A stretch of DNA of 62,747 nucleotides from Nitrospiria bacterium (GTDB lineage: Bacteria > Nitrospirota > UBA9217): positions 1 through 62,747 of the forward strand of contig CAKKRC010000068.1 of NCBI GenBank assembly GCA_919902495.1. The letters run 5' to 3'. Position 1 is the first letter of the stretch. The number at the start of each line of letters is the position of its first letter. Below the pieces are notes generated by a model. That model did not search any database. It was given only the letters and a program-made list of their open reading frames with translations, and was not told the origin of the DNA. Below are positions 14,799 through 22,992 of this stretch, one piece after another. The translations under genes and the position numbers were made by a program.

Positions 14799-15338
14799 CT
14801 ACAGCACCTTTCCCATCAGCACTTCATTGATCAATTCCCTTCCCACCTGGATCCGGTTCTTCCGCACGCCCTCTTCGGCAAAGCCGGCCTTCGTGAACAT
14901 GCCCAGGGAGTGCTTGTTGGTCGTGAAGATGTTCGCCTCCAGTTTCTTGAACCCTTTTTCAGCGGCCCAGGCGACCGCGTAGTCGAGCAGGTGCGTCCCG
15001 ATCCCGTGCCCCCGGTACTCCTCACGAAGGTGCAGCCCCAGGTGGAGGAGGTGGGTGGTCTCCGGCCGCTTCCCGCCGTCGGCCTGCAAAGCCGCGAGGC
15101 AGCCGACGACCGCGCTGCCGGCAGTCGCGACGATGAGCAGGTTCTTGGTGCCGTCCAGATCGCTGATATACTCCCGCTCGGTTTCGACATCCTTGCCGTA
15201 GTGTTCCATGAGGACGTAGCTGCGCTCGTTCGCGTTCGATCTGACGGTATCGATGATCGCGCAGGAATCATCGGCTTGCGCAGGCCTGATGGTTATTTCC
15301 ACGCCGTTCTTCGAAGTGAATTTTGTTATCGTCTCCAT
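14799..15338 (-). CDS. GNAT-family N-acetyltransferase
   Basis: A 179-residue acetyl-CoA-dependent acetyltransferase. The N-terminal strand VEITIRPAQADDSCAIIDTV opens the fold. Motif A, LHLREEYRGHGIGTHLLDYAV (residues about 105-125), holds the pyrophosphate-binding R/Q-x-x-G-x-G/A loop. Motif B follows as GFKKLEANIFTTNKHSLGMFTKAGF. It resembles the RimI/PhnO-like small-molecule or ribosomal protein acetyltransferases; the substrate cannot be told. The ATG at 15338 has GAGGAGGGGG upstream. It stands as a single gene between repeat elements. Confidence 0.85.
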   Translation of the reverse strand: METITKFTSKNGVEITIRPAQADDSCAIIDTVRSNANERSYVLMEHYGKDVETEREYISDLDGTKNLLIVATAGSAVVGCLAALQADGGKRPETTHLLHLGLHLREEYRGHGIGTHLLDYAVAWAAEKGFKKLEANIFTTNKHSLGMFTKAGFAEEGVRKNRIQVGRELINEVLMGKVL

Positions 15339-15429
15339 GGCCCCCTCCTCGTAACGGATGTACTAATTATACGCCATGCCCTGAACAGGCGCAAGGAGAC
15401 TCCCGCCAGGAGTCAGCGTTGAAAACCTG

Positions 15430-15603
15430 CCGCAAACGGCGTCTCGCGCAAAGCCGCAAAGGCGCAAAGTAAGGACAGGTGTAAAAAATGCGAACATCTG
15501 TAATTTGTTTTAAATTCTTTCCGTCCAGACATGAAGCTATTTCAAACTTCTGCCGTTGTCTTCCTTATGCGTCTTTGCGGCTTTGCGCGAGATGCCGTTC
15601 GCT
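15430..15603. repeat. CGCAAAG-family dispersed palindrome
   Basis: CTCGCGCAAAGCCGCAAAGG on the left pairs with TGCGGCTTTGCGCGAG on the right around a variable centre. Relatives lie at 25641-25858, 26535-26730, 37215-37355 and 45799-46008. Confidence 0.85.
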
Positions 15604-15614
15604 CTGCTCCTACG

Positions 15615-16508
15615 TCAGGATGTCTTCCCCAGGAACTTCACCAGCCCCTCCCGGAACTCCACCGGTTCGATCCCGAAGACCTCCCGGATATCCTTCATGT
15701 CGCAGACGTTGTCCTCCTGCAGCATGATGAGCTGGTCCATCGTGACCGGCGCTTTGGACAGGACGGTCTCGGCGACCAGCGCTATGCCCCGCATGAAGGA
15801 CAGCGGCATATGCACCACGCGCCGGTCCACTCCCAACGCCTTGGCTATGGCCTTCGTCACCTCTTCATACGTGAGCTCTTCCGGCCCGCCGACCTCGTAG
15901 GTCTTGCCAAGATGCTGGCCCCCCGCCGCGATCTTCACGAGGCACGAGACGGCATCTTCTATATATATAGGCTGGATCTTCGACCTGCCCGAGCCGATCA
16001 CCGGCAGAACCGGAGAAAGCTTGATCATCTCTGCAAGGCGGATGGTGAACAGGTCACCCGGCCCATAGATGAGCGACGGACGGAGGATGGTAAAGGGAAT
16101 GCCGCTGGCCCTGACCAGTTTCTCAGCCTCCCACTTGGTCTTGTGGTATTCGCTCTTCGCGTTCTCCCTCGTGCCCAGCGCGCTCTGGTAAATGAAGTGA
16201 CGGACACCTGCCTTCTTCGCCGCGTCCAGGACATTTCGCGTACCCTCGACATGAACGCTCCGAAAGGTGAAGCCCCTGCCCTCCTGGATGATGCCGACAA
16301 GATGGATGATCGTATCGCAGCCTTTCGCCGCCGCTTCGAGCGACGCCGGATCAGCGATGTCACCGGGAACGACCTCGACGCCCAGGTCCTTGAGCGCCTG
16401 GGCCTTTGCCGGTGTTCTGACGACAGCACGGACCTTCAGCCCCTCCTGCTGCATACGCTTCACCAGATGACCACCGACAAAACCCGTTGCACCCGTTACC
16501 AGTATCAT
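15615..16508 (-). CDS. NDUFA9-like NAD(P)-binding epimerase/reductase
   Basis: A 297-residue atypical short-chain dehydrogenase of the complex I NDUFA9/NmrA type. The glycine motif VTGATGFVGGHLV lies at residues 4-16. It is followed by GDIADPASLEAA, IIHLVGIIQE, and the YxxxK pair in SEYHKTKWEAEKLV with ILRPSLIYGPGD. The active-site Tyr and Lys are kept, so catalysis is possible. The accessory-subunit role of mitochondrial relatives need not apply. The RBS GAGGTGAG precedes ATG 16508. The nuo genes are 18 kb away, so no operon link is seen. Confidence 0.85.
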   Translation of the reverse strand: MILVTGATGFVGGHLVKRMQQEGLKVRAVVRTPAKAQALKDLGVEVVPGDIADPASLEAAAKGCDTIIHLVGIIQEGRGFTFRSVHVEGTRNVLDAAKKAGVRHFIYQSALGTRENAKSEYHKTKWEAEKLVRASGIPFTILRPSLIYGPGDLFTIRLAEMIKLSPVLPVIGSGRSKIQPIYIEDAVSCLVKIAAGGQHLGKTYEVGGPEELTYEEVTKAIAKALGVDRRVVHMPLSFMRGIALVAETVLSKAPVTMDQLIMLQEDNVCDMKDIREVFGIEPVEFREGLVKFLGKTS

Positions 16509-16635
16509 GATCTCACCTCTTTAAGATCGATTAGTATCGCTTTGTCCGTCTTTCCCGCCCCTGCTTACCTCTTGCTGGGGCAGGCTCCAGCGGGAATCCA
16601 GTGATAGTAGATTATATCTGATCTCCGTCGATGAC

Positions 16636-16748
16636 CCCTCCTTTTTCCTCCCCTTAATAAGGGGAGGGATAGGGTGGGGTGAATTGCCTCCTGCCTCCCG
16701 TTCTTACCGGTTCTCCAATCCGCAATCCGCAATCCGAAATCCGCAATT
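16636..16748. repeat. Repeat fragments downstream of the barrel-fusion gene
   Basis: The hairpin CCTCCCCTTAATAAGGGGAGG-like segment (16645-16668, arms CTCCCCTT and AAGGGGAG) is followed by a run of CCGCAATCCGCAAT units (16715-16748). The same unit recurs at 42525-42560. Confidence 0.6.
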
Positions 16749-16752
16749 CTTC

Positions 16753-19701
16753 TCACAGTTCCAGCGCCACCCACAACCCGAAATAGGCCTGCGATTCGCC
16801 GTCGCTTTCAAGACCTTTGGCGACCACGAACCGGATCGTGAGAGGCAGATAGTATGCGAGCGTCATATCAAGCCGCGCTTCCGCTCCGATGCTCCGCCGG
16901 AGGTCGGGCTCGTGATACGTGCCATCCCAGGCATTGCCGGCCTCGAAGAAGAACGCCCCGTGGAAGCGGCGGTAATAGAACGGCTTGGTGTCCCACCCCT
17001 TTTCCAGGTTCGTGATGGGAAAGCGGTACTCCATGCTCCCGAGGACGGCCTTCCGGCCGCGGAGCACATTGGACGGGTAGCCGCGCAGGGTAACGGTCCG
17101 GTCGCTGAGGCCGAGCGTGATGTCCCCCGGATTGTCGCCGCCGAGCTGGTAGGCCCCCTGGGTCGGGGCCACGCCCGTCGAGGTCCCCGCAAAGGCCCGG
17201 CCCAGGAGCACGTGGTGCTTCCACGGCAGGTTCACGTACTCGTGCCAGTCGGCGGTATATTTCGTGAACTCGAAGTCGCTGCCAAGCGAGTAGTCGAAGC
17301 GCTCCGCGCCCAGCTCGAAGGTCCTTCCCTGTTCCGGGCTGATCGAGTAGGCATACTGCCGGCTGCTGCTGTACAGGTAGCGCAAGCGGCCTGATACCAG
17401 ATCTCCCTCGGCAGGCAGCGGGCCGGCGTATCCGGTCCAGGGCGGAAGTTCCGTCAGACGCGACAGTTCCTTTCGCCGGTAGCCGATCGTCAGGGCCTGC
17501 TGGTGGGCATTTTTAATGATTGGCACAATAAGCGCCAGCCCGAGGGTCTTATTGCGTTCAACATAGTCCTTGCTCCCCCTGGCATCGTGCAGGAATTCTC
17601 CATAGGTGATGTCGTTGTCGGAAGCATGAAGGTGAAGCGTCGGATAGAGGCCGTCGTAAAAATAGTCGATCCCGTACCAGGTCCGGCTGTTCCTGGGGCC
17701 ATACAACGCGCTGGCGGTGTACCGGTGGCGCTGGACCGCGTCCTGGCCGAACGTGAGGCCGCCGTACAGGGTCCCGCTCTCGCCGCTGGAACCGAACCAG
17801 GGGATCCAGAACCGGGGATAGATCGTCGAGAGGGCGCTGTAAGGACGGGAGGACGCGTCTACGGGCTTCTCCGCATACGACGGCGAAGGATACCGGTCGG
17901 TATAGGGTTCCGCGGGCTTCCACGCCTCGCGATCGAGTGACATCGTATGAACGTCGTAGCCGGTCGAACTGTAGGACGCGAAGGCGAGCGTCTTCCCATC
18001 CGGTGACGGCGCAGGCGAGAACGCGCCGCCCAGGACGTTCGTCACCTGGAAAAGATTCTTCGTCTCCGGTTCATACGCGTAGATGTTGAAGATGCCCGAC
18101 CGGTCAGAGGAAAAGTAAAGGTATTTCCCGTCGCGGCTCCAGGCAGGCCCGACATCGATGGCCTTGTCGTGCGTGATGTCCTCGAGAACGCTCCCGGACG
18201 GATCGATCAGCCTGATGTCCCGGTATCCTCCAGGCTGCCAGATGCCGACGGCGATGCGGCTCCCGTCGGGGCTGAAACAGGGCGTCTCATACTGTTCCGG
18301 CCCCCAGGGCGTTAGAAACGTGATGTCCTTCTCCGTTGCGGGCCCGCTGCCTGCCTTCGCGAGGTCCAGCATCGCCAGCCGCGTCATGCCCATCCGGTTC
18401 ATGACGAACAGGAGCCTTGTGCCGTCCGGAGAGGGATGGGGGTCGCGTGCCCTGAGCCCCTTCGTGAGCCGGACCTCCCTCGCTGACGCAACATCATGGA
18501 AGTAGAGGTCGTTGTAATAGCCCGTGTTCCTTGTGATCTCGATCTTGGTGTAGTAAAGCTTTGCTCCCTCCCGGTCCCAGGCCAGTGAGGAGCCCGACGC
18601 CGATCCGGGAAAGACATTCTCCGTGAGCTTTGTCTCACCGCTTCCGTCAGGACGGGCGAGGTAGATGCCCGGATACTCATCCCCCCGGCCCACCGCGTAG
18701 GCGATCCGGGTCCCGTCGGGCGAATACGCGGGGTTCGTGTTCATGAATCCCCTGGCAGTCAGCGGTGTCGACCGGGTCAGTCCCTTTGCCGTAAGCTCGT
18801 CCCGCTGCTTTCCGTAGTTGGCCTCGAGCCCCTTCTGCCACTCGTTCCAGAGGTCCTGGTAGTCGGCGCTCAGCACCTTCCTGCCCGTTGAGGTGACGAG
18901 GAACGGGAACCATCTGCCGCTGTAAACGGTGCTGATCTCGGCGAGCTTCTCCCTGCCGTATCTCTCCTCAAAATACCGCGTAAAGGCCTGGCCGAAAAGA
19001 TAGGGCACCTGGCCCGAAGGCCAGGAGTCCGGAAAGACCGACACCTGCCCCAGCGACGGAAAGGCGTTCTCGAGCGCGGCCGTGCGGATCACCATCTCCG
19101 CTTCCGGAGACCTGCCCCGTCCTCCGGCGGTCTGCTCCGTCTCCTCATAGGTCGCGAGCCCCTCGATCATCCATGCCGGCTGGAACAGGTTGGGGAAGTA
19201 GATCCTGCCGAGAATTTTTTGCAGCGCTTCCGGGCCGCCGGTCACCATGTCGAGCTGCAGGACATGGGTGTATTCGTGGGTGATCAGGAGCCTGAGCCAG
19301 TCGTCGTACGCGGTGAGGCCGTACCCGGGTCCTCCCGACGGCTGGGTGAGGAACAGAACGACCTGGTTGTAGGGGATGGGAGAGGTATAGCCGTTCGCTT
19401 CGTCCATGGCATCGACGAGCACGAGCCGGGTCTTCTCCTTCGGCTCCCACTTGATGGCTGGGACAAGACGGCTGTGGACGTCCTCGGCGATGACCGCGGC
19501 CCGTTTCGCGGTCTCTTCGGCGCCCTGGTGATAGTGGATCAGGAAGTGCGGCGTTTCGAGCGTCGTCCAGACAAAGGAGGGATCGAACTTGGCGTGGGCG
19601 GATGATGCGCAGAGGAACAGGATGGCGGCAAGAGCAAGCGCCCGGACGGCGGCAGGGGGCGGCAGGATCGGTTTTTTCGCATAGCCTTGGTCCAGGTTCA
19701 T
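16753..19701 (-). CDS. Secreted peptidase-MA-like / TolB beta-propeller / outer-membrane barrel fusion
   Basis: A 982-residue envelope protein. A signal peptide (LALAAILFLCASSAHA) is followed by a gluzincin-type domain with ITHEYTHVLQLD (HExxH) and the downstream ligand WMIEGLATYEE. About five TolB/WD40-like blades come next, each marked by S-P-D-G turns (YSPDGTRIAY, PSPDGTRLLF, FSPDGSRIAV, WSRDGKYLYF, PSPDGKTLAF). The C-terminal third is rich in alternating aromatic strands ending GLWVALEL and looks like a surface-antigen/Omp85-type barrel. I chose ATG 19701 rather than the longer open frame because a TTGACA-N17-TATCCT promoter ends 6 nt before it. The substrate is unknown. Confidence 0.8.
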   Translation of the reverse strand: MNLDQGYAKKPILPPPAAVRALALAAILFLCASSAHAKFDPSFVWTTLETPHFLIHYHQGAEETAKRAAVIAEDVHSRLVPAIKWEPKEKTRLVLVDAMDEANGYTSPIPYNQVVLFLTQPSGGPGYGLTAYDDWLRLLITHEYTHVLQLDMVTGGPEALQKILGRIYFPNLFQPAWMIEGLATYEETEQTAGGRGRSPEAEMVIRTAALENAFPSLGQVSVFPDSWPSGQVPYLFGQAFTRYFEERYGREKLAEISTVYSGRWFPFLVTSTGRKVLSADYQDLWNEWQKGLEANYGKQRDELTAKGLTRSTPLTARGFMNTNPAYSPDGTRIAYAVGRGDEYPGIYLARPDGSGETKLTENVFPGSASGSSLAWDREGAKLYYTKIEITRNTGYYNDLYFHDVASAREVRLTKGLRARDPHPSPDGTRLLFVMNRMGMTRLAMLDLAKAGSGPATEKDITFLTPWGPEQYETPCFSPDGSRIAVGIWQPGGYRDIRLIDPSGSVLEDITHDKAIDVGPAWSRDGKYLYFSSDRSGIFNIYAYEPETKNLFQVTNVLGGAFSPAPSPDGKTLAFASYSSTGYDVHTMSLDREAWKPAEPYTDRYPSPSYAEKPVDASSRPYSALSTIYPRFWIPWFGSSGESGTLYGGLTFGQDAVQRHRYTASALYGPRNSRTWYGIDYFYDGLYPTLHLHASDNDITYGEFLHDARGSKDYVERNKTLGLALIVPIIKNAHQQALTIGYRRKELSRLTELPPWTGYAGPLPAEGDLVSGRLRYLYSSSRQYAYSISPEQGRTFELGAERFDYSLGSDFEFTKYTADWHEYVNLPWKHHVLLGRAFAGTSTGVAPTQGAYQLGGDNPGDITLGLSDRTVTLRGYPSNVLRGRKAVLGSMEYRFPITNLEKGWDTKPFYYRRFHGAFFFEAGNAWDGTYHEPDLRRSIGAEARLDMTLAYYLPLTIRFVVAKGLESDGESQAYFGLWVALEL

Positions 19702-19707
19702 GGAGCA

Positions 19708-19736
19708 AGGATACCGGATTGCGGGGGGCCTGTCAA
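19708..19736 (-). promoter_or_regulatory. Predicted leaderless promoter of the barrel-fusion gene
   Basis: TTGACA (19731-19736), exactly 17 nt, TATCCT (19708-19713), then TGCTCC and the ATG. No Shine-Dalgarno can fit. Confidence 0.7.
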
Positions 19737-19775
19737 TTGATGCCCGCCGCACATCCCAGCCGGAAAAATCCACGG

Positions 19776-19905
19776 CATTTTCACCGCGGAGAACGCAGAG
19801 CTCGCGGAGAATGACAAGGGCGGTTGCATCTGGCTTCTGCTTTTTGCATTGTTCCCTCTGCGCTCTCAGCGCTCTCTGCGGTAGAATGCTTTTCATTTGT
19901 TTTTA
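19776..19905. repeat. CGCAGAG-family dispersed palindrome, copy 2
   Basis: TTTTCACCGCGGAGAACGCA pairs with CTCTCTGCGGTAGAATGC. It sits upstream of the barrel-fusion promoter. Confidence 0.75.
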
Positions 19906-19969
19906 AGAAGAAAATGGGGAAGAAGAGAAAGAAGTAGCCCCCCGCCCAGGCCAGAAGATCCCACACCTT

Positions 19970-20136
19970 ATCTCACCGCAGAGAACGCAGAGGTCGCGGA
20001 GAACAGCGAGAAAGCAGGATAACCGACTCAGCCTTGGCATTGTCTCCCTCTGCGTTCTCAGCGCTCTCTGCGGTAAAATGCTTTTCAGTTGTTCTTGATC
20101 GTGAATTACAGGAACCAGCGGGTATCGAGGTAGTGC
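19970..20136. repeat. CGCAGAG-family palindrome, copy 3, with an NlpC/P60 3'-end relic
   Basis: TCTCACCGCAGAGAACGCAG ... CTCTCTGCGGTAAAATGC, followed by GGAACCAGCGGGTATCGAGG, which on the minus strand encodes HYLDTRWFL and a stop context like that of the NlpC/P60 gene. It is the empty-site counterpart of the mini-hairpin insertion at 3436. Directly after it comes a fragment (TCTAATCGCTCGCT) of the GAGCTTCGATCCTC repeat. Confidence 0.75.
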
Positions 20137-20160
20137 TCTAATCGCTCGCTCCTTGATGCA

Positions 20161-22887
20161 TCACCGCGGCGCTCGCGGCGCCTTCGTGACCGGCCACCGT
20201 CTCAGCACGGCCTTCAACGCTTCCATGGACAGCAGCACGACGCCGCTGATGGCGGTCACGATCCCCAGGTCCGTGAACGTGGGAAGCCGTATCCCGAAGG
20301 TCTCGCGCAGCGCGGGGATCTGGAGCAGCCCGAAGACCAGCACCAGCTCCCAGAAAATGGCCAGGAGCAGCCAGCCGTGGGGCGGCGCCTTGATGATGCT
20401 GTACTTGAGCGAGCGGAAGCTCATGGCGATGACCAGCTCGACGATGATGAAGAGGAAAAACATTTCGGTCCGCATATGCTCCATGTCCCCCAGCTCACGG
20501 AAGAACAGCCAGAAGAAGAACGGGACCTCGACCAGGAGCGCCAGCAGGATGAAGATCATCACTTCCCGTGTGAAAACGCTCTCCTTCGGGTCCCGGGGCG
20601 GCCGCTGCATGATGTCGGGGTCCGGCGGCGCGACGCCGAGGGCAAGGGCAGGCAGGCCGTCGGTCGCCAGGTTGATGTACAGGATCGCCGCGGGCAGGAG
20701 CGGCAGATACTCCGGCCCCATCATCAGCACGACCCCGCCGATCACGACCACCTCGGTGATGTTCGCCCGGAGGAGATAGGTGAGGTACTTCTTGATGTTG
20801 TCGTAGATCCATCGTCCGCGCTCGATGGCGTGCACGATGGTGGCGAAGTTGTCGTCCGTCAGGACCATGTCGGCAGCCTCCTTCGTCACCTCGGTGCCGG
20901 TGATGCCCATGGCGATCCCGATGTCGGCGTGCTTCAGCGCCGGCGCGTCGTTCACGCCGTCGCCGGTCATGGCGACCACTTCCCCGCGGTCCTTCCAGGC
21001 CTTGACGATCTTGAGCTTGTCCATGGGCGACACGCGGGCGTACACCGTCACGGTGTCGACGATCTTGACGAACTCTTCGTCGGGCATCCGCTCCAGCTCC
21101 TCGCCGGTAAGGACCCGGTCGCCGTCATGGTAAATACCCATCTCCCGGGCAATGGCCACGGCCGTCAGCTTGTGGTCGCCGGTGATCATGACCAGTTTGA
21201 TATGGACGCGCTTGCACACGGCGATCGCTTCGATCGCCTCCTGCCGCGGTGGGTCCATCATGCCGGCGAGCCCCAGGAAGACCATGCCGCTCTCCACGGC
21301 GTCCTCGTCGTACGCGGTGCCGGCGGGCAGAACGCGGGAAGCGACGGCCAGCACCCGCAGGGCCGCCTTCGCCATCTCTTCGTTCGCCTGGAGCACCGCG
21401 GCCCGGTCCCCTTCGCCGAGCGGCCGCACCCCGCCGTCGTCCAGGATGTGCGTGCACCGCCCCAGGACAAGTTCAGGTGCGCCTTTCATGTACGCCGTGG
21501 GGGCCCCGCCTGTCCGGTGGATGGTCGTCATGCGTTTCCGCTCGGAGCTGAACGGGATCTCCTCGACCCGCTGGTTCTCGAGGCGCGTCTCGCGGACACG
21601 CATGCCCGCCTTCGCCGCGGCCACCACCAGGGCGCCCTCCGTCGGATCGCCCTTGATGGACCACTTCCCCTCGCGTTCATGGAGGTCCGAATCGTTGCAG
21701 AGGATCCCGCCCCGCAGGAACTCCTCGAAGGGCCGGTTGCCGACGGCCTTCAGCGGTCGATCTCCGTCCTTGAACTCTCCCTCGGGATCGTACCCCGCCC
21801 CGCTCACCTGGACCGTCCTGCCCGCGACGAACAGAGAACGCACCGTCATCTCGCCCTTGGTGAGCGTGCCGGTCTTGTCGGAGCAGATCACCGTCGTGCA
21901 GCCCAGCGTCTCGACGGCGGGCATCTTCCGCACAAGGGCATGCTGCTTCGCCATCTGGCGCATGCCGATGGCGAGCGCCCCCGTCACGATCGCGGCCAGC
22001 GCCTCGGGGACCGCCGCAACCGCCAGGGCGATCGCGAACATCGTGATCGTGACGAGGAAGGGAAGGTCCACGTACCCGCGGGTCAGGTACTCGCGTATGA
22101 CGCTGATCCCCGCGACCAGGACGCAGATGCCCAGGGCGATGATGCCCAGCCACTTTCCGATCTCCTCGGTGCGCTTTTCGAGCGGCGTCTTCTCGGTCTT
22201 TACCGTCGCGACCTCTTCGGCGATCTTCCCGAACTCGGTCCGCATGCCCGTGGACGTTACCACGGCCTTCCCCCGGCCGTAGGTGACGATCGTTCCCGTG
22301 TAGATCATGTTCTTCCGGTCGTTCACGGCCGCGTCGGCGGCCAGGGTCCGGTTGTTCTTGCCCACCGGCGCGGACTCCCCGGTCAGCGACGCCTCGTCGC
22401 ACCGCAGGGAGTGCCCCTCCACGACGCGCCCGTCCGCGGGGATCTTGTCCCCCGCCTCGAGCAGCATGACATCGCCGGGGACGAGCTCTTTCGACGGGAC
22501 CTCTTCCTCCCGGCCGCCCCGCAGCACCGTGATCGTCGGCGACAGCATCTTCTTGAGCGCCTCGATCGCCCGCTCGGCCCGGTACTCCTGGATGAATCCC
22601 AGGACCGCAACGAAGATGACGATCACGGCGATGATGGCGGCATCCACCACCTCGCCGACCAGTGCGGAGAGCGCGATCGCGACGAGAAGGATGATCACCA
22701 GGACGTTCTTGAACTGGTTCAGGAAGAGCACCAAAGGAGAGATCCCCTCCTCCTTCCGCAGCTCGTTCGGGCCGTACCGTTCAAGCCGGGCAGCGACCTC
22801 CTGCTGAGCCAGTCCCTGGTGCCCGCTTGTCCCCAGGTCCTTGATCACCTGTTCCACTTCACGTGCGTGCCATTGCATGCGCTCCAT
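20161..22887 (-). CDS. P2-type cation-transporting ATPase (Ca2+-ATPase-like)
   Basis: A 908-residue ion pump. The N-terminal cation-ATPase domain has QEVAARLERYGPNEL. The actuator domain has CDEASLTGESAPV, with the TGES loop. The M4 region reads AVPEALAAIVTGALAIGMRQMA. Phosphorylation is at DKTGTLTKGE, the nucleotide site has KGAPE, and the hinge is GDGVNDAPALKHADIGIAMG. M6 has RANITEVVVIGG and the C-terminal domain ends in several helices. PEAL in M4 and the overall order fit bacterial SERCA-type pumps; the exact ion is uncertain. GGAGGATCTG precedes ATG 22887. The upstream YeiH gene ends at a strong terminator, so the two are probably separate units. Confidence 0.9.
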   Translation of the reverse strand: MERMQWHAREVEQVIKDLGTSGHQGLAQQEVAARLERYGPNELRKEEGISPLVLFLNQFKNVLVIILLVAIALSALVGEVVDAAIIAVIVIFVAVLGFIQEYRAERAIEALKKMLSPTITVLRGGREEEVPSKELVPGDVMLLEAGDKIPADGRVVEGHSLRCDEASLTGESAPVGKNNRTLAADAAVNDRKNMIYTGTIVTYGRGKAVVTSTGMRTEFGKIAEEVATVKTEKTPLEKRTEEIGKWLGIIALGICVLVAGISVIREYLTRGYVDLPFLVTITMFAIALAVAAVPEALAAIVTGALAIGMRQMAKQHALVRKMPAVETLGCTTVICSDKTGTLTKGEMTVRSLFVAGRTVQVSGAGYDPEGEFKDGDRPLKAVGNRPFEEFLRGGILCNDSDLHEREGKWSIKGDPTEGALVVAAAKAGMRVRETRLENQRVEEIPFSSERKRMTTIHRTGGAPTAYMKGAPELVLGRCTHILDDGGVRPLGEGDRAAVLQANEEMAKAALRVLAVASRVLPAGTAYDEDAVESGMVFLGLAGMMDPPRQEAIEAIAVCKRVHIKLVMITGDHKLTAVAIAREMGIYHDGDRVLTGEELERMPDEEFVKIVDTVTVYARVSPMDKLKIVKAWKDRGEVVAMTGDGVNDAPALKHADIGIAMGITGTEVTKEAADMVLTDDNFATIVHAIERGRWIYDNIKKYLTYLLRANITEVVVIGGVVLMMGPEYLPLLPAAILYINLATDGLPALALGVAPPDPDIMQRPPRDPKESVFTREVMIFILLALLVEVPFFFWLFFRELGDMEHMRTEMFFLFIIVELVIAMSFRSLKYSIIKAPPHGWLLLAIFWELVLVFGLLQIPALRETFGIRLPTFTDLGIVTAISGVVLLSMEALKAVLRRWPVTKAPRAPR

Positions 22888-22927
22888 CAGATCCTCCGTC
22901 GTTTATTCTCACTTTGGGTTCGGGATG

Positions 22928-22971
22928 GCAAAAAAACGCCGATGGGAAGGACAATCCCTCCCCATCGGCGA
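22928..22971 (-). terminator. Rho-independent terminator of the first YeiH gene
   Basis: On the minus strand CGCCGATGGGGAGGG pairs with CCTTCCCATCGGCG around TTGT, followed by TTTTTTT. Confidence 0.85.
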
Positions 22972-22992
22972 ACAGCATACTTTTTATGAAGG

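Noticed and set aside
15430-15603. CGCAAAG periodicity resembling a CRISPR array
   Set aside because: The short units form two arms of an imperfect palindrome, with no regular spacers and no cas genes.
20377-22989. 870-codon open frame on the plus strand
   Set aside because: It lies antisense to a complete P-type ATPase with all motifs. The translation is low-complexity (His/Asp/Arg-rich) and typical of mirror frames in GC-rich DNA.
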